This document shows positions 1-6,729 of a DNA stretch of 32,967 nt, piece after piece. The notes beneath the pieces were generated by a model that saw only the letters and a list, made by a program, of their open reading frames with translations, had not been told where the DNA came from and did not search any database. This DNA is from Hyphomicrobiales bacterium (GTDB taxonomy: Bacteria; Pseudomonadota; Alphaproteobacteria; Rhizobiales; Aestuariivirgaceae): assembly GCA_025356765.1 (NCBI GenBank), contig JANXRO010000359.1, positions 1-32,967 on the forward strand, written 5' to 3'. Every line of letters begins with the position of its first letter. Within the stretch, counting starts at the first letter, position 1. Position numbers and translations under genes: made by a program.

Positions 1-496
1 CGAAATCTGAAGCCTTGGGCACCCGCTCCAGATATTTTTGCATCAGGGTATCGTCGGCCACAGCCGTTGATAGATCGGCAGCAAATTTAGCCGGGCGGCA
101 AATATTTTGGCAGACGCCGAAGAACGCGGATACCTTGCCGCTCAGTTTTTCAGGTTTTACATCTGGCTTCAATGTGGGCCGGAGAATGAACACCACTTCA
201 TCATGATAGCCAATGGCTTCACCGCTCGCTTCGCTGATGCGCATGGGCAAAGGATATTGCACGGCAAAGCTGGCGATATCCGCCCCTTCAAGTTTGATGG
301 CGGGGGGAATTCCGGCAACGCCGGGCACACGCCAATAGGTTTTCCAACCTGCGGCCAGTTTAATGTGCAGGCCGTAAAGCCATTCGCCACTGAGGTTGGA
401 AGTGATCAGGCGCGTTTCCCATTCAGCCGCCAGCGCCGTTGCTGGGGCTAAAAAGGGCGTGGCGGCAAGGCTGGCCAAAAGCTGTCTTCGATTCAT
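1..496 (-). CDS. Secreted DsbD N-terminal-domain-like protein (partial)
   Basis: The gene starts at the ATG at 494-496 and runs off the left edge of the window, so only the first 165 or so residues are visible. It opens with a signal peptide (MNRRQLLASLAATPFLAPATALA, cleavage near residue 23; first residues basic). The rest resembles the thiol-oxidoreductase DsbD N-terminal domain family found alone in many alphaproteobacteria: a WKTYWRVPG stretch near residue 47 and a FFGVCQNICRPA stretch near residue 135. This last stretch has two cysteines in the CxxxC spacing seen in this family. I infer a periplasmic thiol-related role, but the partner is not visible. It is divergent from yqgE, with 76 nt between the starts, a pairing I recall from Rhizobiales genomes. 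Confidence 0.75.
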   Translation of the reverse strand, partial: MNRRQLLASLAATPFLAPATALAAEWETRLITSNLSGEWLYGLHIKLAAGWKTYWRVPGVAGIPPAIKLEGADIASFAVQYPLPMRISEASGEAIGYHDEVVFILRPTLKPDVKPEKLSGKVSAFFGVCQNICRPAKFAADLSTAVADDTLMQKYLERVPKASDF

Positions 497-572
497 GCAG
501 CCTTCTTAAAACAATTTGCATTCATCCGCCAATCACCTTCCTGTCAGGATGATTTTCAGGTAAAAGTGGGTG

Positions 573-1139
573 ATGACCAAGCGCACATTTCTGGTGGGCA
601 AGCTGCTCATTGCAATGCCTTCGATCAAGGGCGATGATTTTGAGCGCTCTGTGGTGTTTGTTTGTGCGCATTCAAAAGATGGGGCCATGGGTGTGGTGAT
701 CAACAAGCCAGCACCGCGACTGATTTTTGCCGATCTTGCCGATCGTCTCAAGATCGATCACACATCCGAAGAAATTTTGCAATTGCCGGTTATGCTCGGG
801 GGGCCGGTGAAGCAATTTCAGGGATTTGTTTTGCACAGCAGCGACTATGCAACTGCTGAAACCTTGAAGGTGAACACTGAATTTTCACTGACGGCCACGA
901 ACGACATTTTATTGGCCATAGCCAAACGCAAAGGCCCCACGCGAAAAATTTTGGCCCTGGGTTATTCGGGTTGGATTGCTGGCCAGCTTGAAAGTGAAAT
1001 CATGCGCAATGGCTGGCTGCATTGTGATGCCGATGCGGAATTGGTGTTTGGCACCATGAGTGCAAACCTGCACGATGCCGCACTGGCGAAACTGGGCGTT
1101 TCAGCCGCCATGCTGTCTAGCGATTCAGGGCGGGCCTAG
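573..1139 (+). CDS. YqgE/AlgH family protein (UPF0301/DUF179)
   Basis: 188 residues from the ATG at 573; a GTG at 570 is directly upstream in frame and would add one residue. The N-terminal pattern LVGKLLIAMPSIKGDDFERSV, the GVVINKP segment near residue 45 and the VMLGGPV segment near residue 75 are typical of the YqgE/AlgH family, and the length matches the usual 180-200 residues. The biochemical role of the family is not settled; it was first linked to alginate regulation in Pseudomonas. The ribosome-binding site is weak (an AGG at 558-560). The stop codon lies 2 nt from the stop of the convergent surface-protein gene, so no terminator separates them. Confidence 0.9.
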   Translation: MTKRTFLVGKLLIAMPSIKGDDFERSVVFVCAHSKDGAMGVVINKPAPRLIFADLADRLKIDHTSEEILQLPVMLGGPVKQFQGFVLHSSDYATAETLKVNTEFSLTATNDILLAIAKRKGPTRKILALGYSGWIAGQLESEIMRNGWLHCDADAELVFGTMSANLHDAALAKLGVSAAMLSSDSGRA

Positions 1140-1141
1140 CG

Positions 1142-3526
1142 TTAGCCGTTATTGATTTCGGCTTGGGTTGTGGGGTGGACCCAGGTGAATGTTACCGTAG
1201 CACCCGGTGCCAGAACACTCCATATACCATCATTTGCAACAGCGTCGGTAGAGGCGGCAGCGCCTAATGGGCCGGGCGTGGTGAGGGTTTCTGTGGTGAT
1301 GCCGCCGCTGCCCAAGGCCACAAGAACAGCGGGTGTGCCGTGCATATCTCTCACACTCACATTGGTGATGGGAACGTTGCCGTTATTGGTGATCACATAG
1401 GTATAAGTGATGTTTTCACTCAGGTCGGCTTTGTTTGCGGTTCCACCGAGCTTGTCGGTCAACACGAATACTTTGCTGATCGCAAGGCTTGGCACGGCGG
1501 GAATAGTTGTTGTGGCGGTTGAGCTTGGTGAGGTGATGGTGGTTGCGCCATTTTTGCCCGTGGCCGTTGCCGTGTTGGTGACCCCACCCGCAATGCCGAC
1601 GGCATTTTTTACATCCACAGCTGACAGCGTATAAGTTGCAGTAAAAGTTTGGGATGCGCCAGCCGCCAAGGAAGCCACCGATGCGGGTGTGAAGGCGCTT
1701 AGCGCGTTGGTGCCAGCGCTTGCGTTAAATTTGGGGCCAGCATCAACCGGAGAGACAGTGGTGAGGGCAACACTGCCGACATTTTTGACAACATAGGTAA
1801 AGGTGATCGTGTCGCTGGCGTCGGTCAACGTGGCGTTCAGCCCGGCTGCGATGGTGGGTGCAGCCGCTGTTTTGACGACGGTGAGGCCAGCGACTGTCAA
1901 AATTGAGGTGGATGCCGTTGCTGTGGAAGAGGTGACGGTTCCATTGGCAGGATCTTTGGCTGTGGCTGAAGCGGTGTTGACCACGCCGTTGGTTATGCCT
2001 GCGCCATTGGCCACGTCTGCCGCCGTGAGGGTATAGGTTGCGGTGAAAACCGCATTGGCACCGATGGCAATGGCCGCTGTTGCGGGCGTGAAAACGCTCA
2101 TCGTGCCCGTGCCCGCCACCCCATTGAATTTGGGGCCAACGTCCACAGGCGCTGCAGCAGACAGGGCCACCGCCCCGGTGTTGGTGAGCGTATAGGTATA
2201 GGTGATGGTGTCGGCTGCATCCGTCAGCGTGGTGTTTGCACCTTTGTTCACCGTGGGGGCAGCGGCGGATTTGGCAATCGTCAACAGGGCCATGTTGATG
2301 GTTGCAACGGCGGTGTTGGAATCATCAACGCCGTCATTCACTGTAACATTCACCGTTTTGACAGGGCCTGCGGGAACGGCCGCTGTGCTGGAATAACCAA
2401 TGGAATTCAACGCGGTTTGATATTGTGCCAATGTGCCAACACCACTGAGGGTAAGGATGCCGGTTCCCGCGTTATAACCAGAAGCCGTGATGCCCGCAGG
2501 CAAGGCGGCAATCACGCTGAGTAAATCGGTTGCGACCGGGCTGTTCACTGCAATGGTTGCCGATGAAATTGTGGTGCCATCGTCCAAAATCGCTGCATCG
2601 GTTGCAGCAATGGCAGTAGGGGCGCCGCCTTGATCCCATGTTGCTGTATAGCCCGTGCCGGCAAGCGCTGCGGAAAGATCAAGAGCGGGCGGGTTATTCA
2701 ATATCGTCGAGGTGGAAATAAACGCGGTTGAATCGTATTGAGCGTCTCCCACATCGGCAATGCGGATGGTGATAGTGTAAGTTGTGCCCGGGACGACATT
2801 GAAGGCGTTGATGAACATCGTCGTTGCGCCATTGTAGGCGGTGTCGGGAATAGGCGGCGTGGCGGTTGTGTTGTCACGGTAGTAACCTGCATAGCTGCCG
2901 TTATTCACGGTGTTGATGTCAGTGCCTGTGGCCGTTCCAGGGATCGTGGCGAAATTGAAATTTGTATAAGCGCCACCATTAAGCTTCATCGAAAAGTTAT
3001 CGGTGAATGTGGTGTTTACATATTGGTTATATTCTTCGGAAGCAAAAACCGATGCAATCGACATGCGGTTTACGCCGGGTTTTGGTATGAAGGAGAATGT
3101 GAAGGTTGCAACGTCAAACTCATTCGCCCCCGCATTCGAAATGCCGGTACCTGCCGTTGATCTGAAATTTTGCGGGTTGGCATTTGGCAAACTGCCGGCA
3201 GTGAGCGGAGCTAAACTGGCGTTGCCCGTGCTGAGCACGATGCCGCTTGATATTCCCAGATTTGATCCTGAGGCAGTGAACGTGCCAGCCACTGTTGCAG
3301 AGCTGCCGTTGGCTAATACAGGGGTGCCCGTTAGTGTGATTCCTGGATTAGCCGCCGCAATGGTTGAAGCCAATGTTGCCGCACTTGTTGTGCTGGTGAC
3401 GGTTATTGTGGCGCTGGCTGTGGTTGCAAAAGCGACTGCGCTGATGAAGAGCGCCGCAAATCCGGCGATCCAATCCCAGAATTTTGCGATTGTTCTTTTT
3501 GACTTTGAACGCACGACTAAGCCCAC
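1142..3526 (-). CDS. Secreted choice-of-anchor L / DUF11-repeat protein, C-terminus cut short
   Basis: 794 residues from a GTG at 3526; no good ribosome-binding site was seen and a GTG at 3514 is also possible. Residues 1-39 form a signal peptide with a hydrophobic core and an A-T-A-S-A end. Residues about 50-275 match the choice-of-anchor L domain (SGIVLSTG, then FIPKPG and SVFASEEYNQYV). Residues about 280-410 look like a cadherin/Ig-like spacer with a VNVTVNDGVDDSN motif. Three DUF11-type repeats follow, starting near 413, 545 and 678. Composition is very rich in Ala, Thr, Val and Ser with almost no Cys, typical of exported adhesin-like proteins. The third repeat ends abruptly at TTQAEINNG, where the strand normally continues to NTATA, so the C-terminus and any anchor or secretion signal are missing. 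It may still be secreted, or it may be a broken gene. Confidence 0.8.
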   Translation of the reverse strand: MGLVVRSKSKRTIAKFWDWIAGFAALFISAVAFATTASATITVTSTTSAATLASTIAAANPGITLTGTPVLANGSSATVAGTFTASGSNLGISSGIVLSTGNASLAPLTAGSLPNANPQNFRSTAGTGISNAGANEFDVATFTFSFIPKPGVNRMSIASVFASEEYNQYVNTTFTDNFSMKLNGGAYTNFNFATIPGTATGTDINTVNNGSYAGYYRDNTTATPPIPDTAYNGATTMFINAFNVVPGTTYTITIRIADVGDAQYDSTAFISTSTILNNPPALDLSAALAGTGYTATWDQGGAPTAIAATDAAILDDGTTISSATIAVNSPVATDLLSVIAALPAGITASGYNAGTGILTLSGVGTLAQYQTALNSIGYSSTAAVPAGPVKTVNVTVNDGVDDSNTAVATINMALLTIAKSAAAPTVNKGANTTLTDAADTITYTYTLTNTGAVALSAAAPVDVGPKFNGVAGTGTMSVFTPATAAIAIGANAVFTATYTLTAADVANGAGITNGVVNTASATAKDPANGTVTSSTATASTSILTVAGLTVVKTAAAPTIAAGLNATLTDASDTITFTYVVKNVGSVALTTVSPVDAGPKFNASAGTNALSAFTPASVASLAAGASQTFTATYTLSAVDVKNAVGIAGGVTNTATATGKNGATTITSPSSTATTTIPAVPSLAISKVFVLTDKLGGTANKADLSENITYTYVITNNGNVPITNVSVRDMHGTPAVLVALGSGGITTETLTTPGPLGAAASTDAVANDGIWSVLAPGATVTFTWVHPTTQAEINNG

Positions 3527-3658
3527 ATCCCATATAGCGGAAAAGTTGCTACAAATACCGCTGGTAGTGGGCTAGCAATTTGTAGTTAAAACTTGATAAA
3601 GCTTTTGGTTGTTTATGCCTTATTTGGCTTAGGCCCCAAAAGTTAACTGGTGATAGTG

Positions 3659-3919
3659 CTAATCTGGTCGGCCCATCAACTGGCGCAGGCCCTTCAGTGT
3701 GTCTTCACAGTCTTTCTGGTTGAGCTTGACCAGCGTGTTTTTAGACTTGGTGAACAAGGCTTTGGCCCGCGGGCTTTCCAACTTAACGCGCTCTTCAGGC
3801 TTGGCGTTTTCATAGAGATTTGCGGCGTCTGCCGTACAATCGGCAAAAGCTTTCATTGGTGAAATGACAGTCGCAGCGATAGCCAGCAACAAGGTGAAGC
3901 GCATCTTATCAGAACCCAT
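3659..3919 (-). CDS. Small secreted protein of unknown function
   Basis: 86 residues from the ATG at 3919; an internal ATG at 3904 (MRFTLLLAI) would also leave a complete signal peptide and may be the true start. The signal peptide spans roughly residues 6-26 (RFTLLLAIAATVISPMKAFA, then DCTAD). The mature part is about 60 residues, basic and helical, with two cysteines (in DCTAD and KDCEDTL) that could form one disulfide. I do not recognise a family. It stands alone, between the surface-protein gene and the EF-P remnant, both on the same strand. Confidence 0.6.
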   Translation of the reverse strand: MGSDKMRFTLLLAIAATVISPMKAFADCTADAANLYENAKPEERVKLESPRAKALFTKSKNTLVKLNQKDCEDTLKGLRQLMGRPD

Positions 3920-3988
3920 AATTCAACGTTCGCCAGTTAGGCGAGGAATGGTTAATAGTTCTTCACGATTGACTGCTGGCAATGAAAT

Positions 3989-4204
3989 TTAGTCTTTGGC
4001 GCGCTCAACGTAAGAGCCATCTTGGGTATCCACCACAATACGCGTGCCCACGTTAATGTGCGGCGGCACCAGGGTGCGCACGCCATTGTTCAGCATGGCC
4101 GGCTTGAAGGAGGATGACGCGGTTTGGTTTTTAATGGCCGGCTCGCATTCAGTGATTTCCAAGGTTACGCGCGGTGGAATTTCAATGGAGATGGGGCCAT
4201 CAAA
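3989..4204 (-). pseudogene. efp: Orphan C-terminal fragment of elongation factor P
   Basis: Reading the minus strand from 4204 to the TAA at 3989 gives 71 codons that match the C-terminal third of bacterial EF-P: an IEIPPRVTLEITECEP segment, then QTASSSFKPAMLNNGVR and NVGTRIVVDTQDGSYVERA. The wording is typical of alphaproteobacterial EF-P. The N-terminal domain carrying the modified Lys/Arg and the middle OB domain are absent, and an in-frame TGA lies one codon upstream of the homologous part. The piece is therefore not a translatable EF-P. It lies next to a tRNA fragment and excisionase remnants, so I infer it was cut by the integration or excision of a mobile element. A complete efp copy is expected elsewhere in the genome, because EF-P is usually single-copy and conserved. 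Confidence 0.85.
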
Positions 4205-4366
4205 GCATCATCGCCATTGTTTCACCCCTGAACTTCGAACGCCAGCCGTCACCTTTTCCCGCAAATTCTTTTCCACTTGTAACCCAGGAGTAACCCAGAG
4301 CTGCTTTTGGCGTTCGGCCCTAAAACAGAAAAACCCACCATCTCATTGAAATAGTGGGCTTTAATT
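4205..4366. other. Non-coding junction between EF-P remnant and tRNA fragment
   Basis: No gene is visible here. The stretch holds a short direct repeat, TAACCCAG at 4280-4287 and again at 4291-4298 (11-bp period). Such sequence is common next to tRNA-borne attachment sites, but no integrase reading frame can be followed. Confidence 0.4.
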
Positions 4367-4422
4367 TGGTTGCGGGAGCCAGATTTGAACTGACGACCTT
4401 CAGGTTATGAGCCTGACGAGCT
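4367..4422 (-). pseudogene. 3' fragment of initiator tRNA-Met (candidate attachment site)
   Basis: On the minus strand this reads as the 3' part of an initiator tRNA-fMet. It has the end of the D arm (AGCTCG), anticodon stem TCAGG/CCTGA (4400-4404 with 4412-4416) around loop CTCATAA with anticodon CAT (4407-4409), variable loop AGGTC, T arm GTCAG-TTCAAAT-CTGGC, acceptor strand TCCCGCA, discriminator A and an encoded CCA (4367-4369). The 5' acceptor strand and most of the D arm are missing, so it cannot fold as a tRNA. Partial tRNAs ending exactly at the 3' end are the usual attR scar of tRNA-targeted integrases. Here the element side would lie to the right of 4422. Confidence 0.8.
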
Positions 4423-4585
4423 GTAGCCTCTGGGGCAAAGTTAGCACAAATTGACGAATCGCACGATTGGAAAAGGCGGGAAAACGCGAGCATTGCTGGA
4501 TAGATGATGAAATTACTGAAGCACAATCAAACGAGGGTATTTGGGGTGGAGATCGCAGCATTCCTGCCACGACCACTTTTGCGAT
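4423..4585. other. Non-coding stretch between tRNA fragment and excisionase remnant
   Basis: No reading frame with recognisable content. Small frames that cross the tRNA fragment give the VVSSNLAPATKL pattern, which is only a translated tRNA T arm. Confidence 0.4.
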
Positions 4586-4787
4586 TTAGTAATTGGAAGT
4601 CGACTTCGCCCGGGTTGCAAGTGACCACTCTTTCAGTTCATCAATATGGTAGAAAACTCTGCCGCCATGTTTGCGAAAATTCGGGCCCGTGCCCATCCAC
4701 CTCATGTTGTCGCGTGTGTGCTTTTTGAGGCGGATAGGTTCCAGCTTCAGCAACGCTCAGATAAGGGCTGGTCTGTTTGTCGTTCAT
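4586..4787 (-). pseudogene. Frameshifted AlpA/excisionase-type HTH protein
   Basis: A good ribosome-binding site (TAGGAGAACAAAA) precedes the ATG at 4787. The first frame reads MNDKQTSPYLSVAEAGTYP, a typical start for a helix-turn-helix excisionase (YLSVAEA), then drifts to a stop. The next frame continues with RLKKHTRDNMRWMGTGP, FRKHGGRVFYHIDELKEW and a TAA at 4586-4588; the segment GGRVFYHIDELKEW is the typical winged-helix end of AlpA/MerR-like excisionases. The span is 202 nt, not a multiple of three, so about one base has been lost near the tyrosine codon of GTYP. I infer a dead regulatory/excisionase gene of the element that also carries the Fic gene. Confidence 0.75.
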
Positions 4788-4896
4788 TTTTGTTCTCCTA
4801 CTTATCATGACATCAGTGTCACGCGGAGATAAGTGAATGGCTTGTGCTGGCCATTTTTTGATCTAGGTTTTCGCTTTGCGCGGGATTTCAGTGACG

Positions 4897-4960
4897 TATA
4901 GAATCTCTTGCTATAGCTCGTTATTGTGCTGTATTGTGAGCTATAGAAAAGGATTCTATA
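4897..4960 (+). promoter_or_regulatory. Nested palindromic operator/promoter of the Fic gene
   Basis: Two perfect 9-bp inverted repeats sit one inside the other. The outer arms are TATAGAATC (4897-4905) and GATTCTATA (4952-4960). The inner arms are CTATAGCTC (4911-4919) and GAGCTATAG (4938-4946). The outer and inner arms are separated by 5 nt on each side, so the whole 64-bp block is symmetrical. A possible promoter lies inside it (TTGCTA at 4909-4914, 17 nt, TATTGT at 4932-4937). The right outer arm overlaps the AAAAGGA ribosome-binding site at 4947-4953, just before the ATG at 4965. I infer an operator for autorepression, perhaps by the winged-helix C-terminus of the Fic protein. Confidence 0.65.
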
Positions 4961-4964
4961 ACTT

Positions 4965-6083
4965 ATGCGGTGGAACTGGGAACAGAAAGACTGGCCAGAA
5001 TTCTTATATGATGCCAAAGCCGTGGAAGCTCTGGAGCGGCAGTTTTTGTGGCAATCTGGGGAGTTCATGGGCGTGTTCCGGCATGTTGGAGCCGATGACC
5101 AGAGTGCTTTGCGCATTGAGCTAATCAGCGAAGAGGCGATCAAGACCTCGGAAATCGAAGGAGAAATCCTCAACCGGGACAGCATCCAGTCCTCCCTGCG
5201 TCACCAGTTTGGCCTCGGGCCGGAAGGCTCTGATATTCCGGCTGCCGAACGCGGTATCGCCAGCTTGATGACAGATCTCTTTGAGCGCTTTACAGACCCG
5301 CTTAACGATGCGATTTTGTTCGCTTGGCACAACCATCTCCTGAGCGGTAACAAAGATCTAAAAACTATAGGTGGTTACCGCACGCATGATGAACCGATGC
5401 AAGTTGTCTCCGGCCCGATCCACAAGCCAATGGTCCATTTCGAGGCGCCGCCTTCAAAAGTCGTTTCATCAGAAATGCAGCGCTTTATCGCTTGGTTCAA
5501 TGACACGTCACCTTTGGGTAAAGCACCGCTGCCCGCACTCACCCGCGCCGGGCTGGTGCATCTGTACTTCGTGTGCGTCCATCCATTTGAAGATGGCAAT
5601 GGCCGGATCGGGCGGGCGCTCGCAGAGAAATCTCTAGCACAAAATCTTGGTCATCCCAGCTTGATCGCACTTGCCTACACGATCGAACGCAAGCGCAAGG
5701 ACTACTATGCAGCACTTGAACGCAATAACAAAAATATGGAGGTGACAGATTGGCTAAGATATTTTGCTGAGACTGTCATCGAAGCCCAGTCCACGACGAT
5801 CAGGCGTGTCGATTTTTACGTTACCAAGGCCAGGTTCTACGACCGATTGCGCGGTCAACTTAATGAGCGGCAAGCAAAAGTGATCGCCCGCATGTTCAAG
5901 GAGGACATCGACGGGTTCAAAGGCGGTCTATCAGCTGAAAACTATATCTCCATCACAGGAACATCCAGAGCCACTGCGACCCGCGATCTTCAAGACCTCG
6001 TGGAGAAAAAAGCACTCACCAAAGCAGGTGAACTCAGACACACAAGATATTTACTGAAGTTCGAAACCTCCGCTGAAAACTGA
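4965..6083 (+). CDS. Fic family protein (class II AMPylase) with C-terminal winged helix
   Basis: 372 residues. The Fic motif HPFEDGNGRIGR lies at residues 206-217, with the catalytic His206 and the phosphate-binding Gly/Asn/Arg residues all intact. The inhibitory helix TSEIEG (residues 61-66) fits the (S/T)xxxE(G/N) motif and precedes the Fic core, which makes this class II. The N-terminal 40 residues (RWNWEQKDWPEF) resemble the DUF4172 module often attached to such Fics. Residues about 300-370 form a winged-helix DNA-binding domain (ITGTSRATATRDLQDLVEKK). Fic enzymes transfer AMP from ATP to a target hydroxyl; the target cannot be told from sequence. The upstream operator suggests autoregulation. 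No antitoxin-like gene adjoins it, which fits an inhibitory helix carried in cis. It lies between two tRNA fragments and so probably arrived horizontally. Confidence 0.92.
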   Translation: MRWNWEQKDWPEFLYDAKAVEALERQFLWQSGEFMGVFRHVGADDQSALRIELISEEAIKTSEIEGEILNRDSIQSSLRHQFGLGPEGSDIPAAERGIASLMTDLFERFTDPLNDAILFAWHNHLLSGNKDLKTIGGYRTHDEPMQVVSGPIHKPMVHFEAPPSKVVSSEMQRFIAWFNDTSPLGKAPLPALTRAGLVHLYFVCVHPFEDGNGRIGRALAEKSLAQNLGHPSLIALAYTIERKRKDYYAALERNNKNMEVTDWLRYFAETVIEAQSTTIRRVDFYVTKARFYDRLRGQLNERQAKVIARMFKEDIDGFKGGLSAENYISITGTSRATATRDLQDLVEKKALTKAGELRHTRYLLKFETSAEN

Positions 6084-6417
6084 ATTTCCAATACTTCGCA
6101 AATTTCGTACTCGTCGCTTCCTCTCCGATCAAAAATGGGATTTGTTTAACGTCAATCATTTGCAAATCCTGTTAGGTTAGTAAGTCCGGAAACTTTAACT
6201 TCATCTGCTGCTAAATCGAAATTTTGATTGACCAAAAGGTTATTCTGATAGTCAATTGTTGAGCGTCGCGATGTAGAAGCTGCATGGCAATTGCGGAATA
6301 TAAATCTTGTGGCGGTGTTGTGGCGGAAACGACCGTTATGTTCCGTCTCCGTTCATGCTAATTGGTCTCTTGGCGATCGCGTAAGTTATTGAAAAACCTC
6401 AATACACACCAAGAGTA
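6084..6417. other. Gene-free stretch after the Fic gene
   Basis: No supported gene. A short direct repeat TTGTGGCGG occurs twice about 10 nt apart near 6308-6326. Nothing else is recognisable. I infer decayed element DNA up to the tRNA-Val fragment. Confidence 0.4.
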
Positions 6418-6468
6418 TTCACCTTGACATCGTAGTGGTCGTTGGTTCGATCCCAATACCGCCCACCA
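6418..6468 (+). pseudogene. 3' fragment of tRNA-Val(GAC) (candidate attachment site)
   Basis: The plus strand carries the anticodon loop TTGACAT (6423-6429, anticodon GAC at 6425-6427), T arm GTTGG-TTCGATC-CCAAT (6441-6457), acceptor strand ACCGCCC (6458-6464), discriminator A and an encoded CCA (6466-6468). The 3' side of the anticodon stem (CGTAG instead of the expected GGTGG) no longer pairs, and there is no D arm or 5' acceptor strand. This is a 3'-end tRNA remnant, not a tRNA gene. In a tRNA-targeted integration the element side would lie to the left of it, that is, facing the Fic gene. Confidence 0.75.
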
Positions 6469-6729
6469 TTTATTTCCCTACCAAACACGCTGTTTTATAG
6501 GTTCAGCAATCATCCGGACATTTCCGTGGCTTGCGGCGATAGTTCGATCTCAGTTTACCCAATTGCTCGTAATATTGACGAAACTAGACGGCGCTAGGGT
6601 TGGGAATCTCTGTTGCCCTAAATTTTGGTCAACGCATCACCCTAGTATTGCTGACATCGCTCTTGCTTTTGGTCATCTCTCAATTGATTTTCCAGCGCAG
6701 TTCAAAATCTGCGCGCAGCTAGGAGCATT
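6469..6729. other. Gene-free stretch
   Basis: No supported gene. A 65-codon frame starting with TTG at 6563 has no ribosome-binding site and no recognisable domain. The stretch leads into the 3' end of the FAD oxidoreductase gene. Confidence 0.35.

Noticed and set aside
4320..4526. A 68-codon minus-strand frame containing VVSSNLAPATKL
   Set aside because: This is the translated T arm and 3' end of the tRNA-Met fragment, a well-known false ORF pattern.
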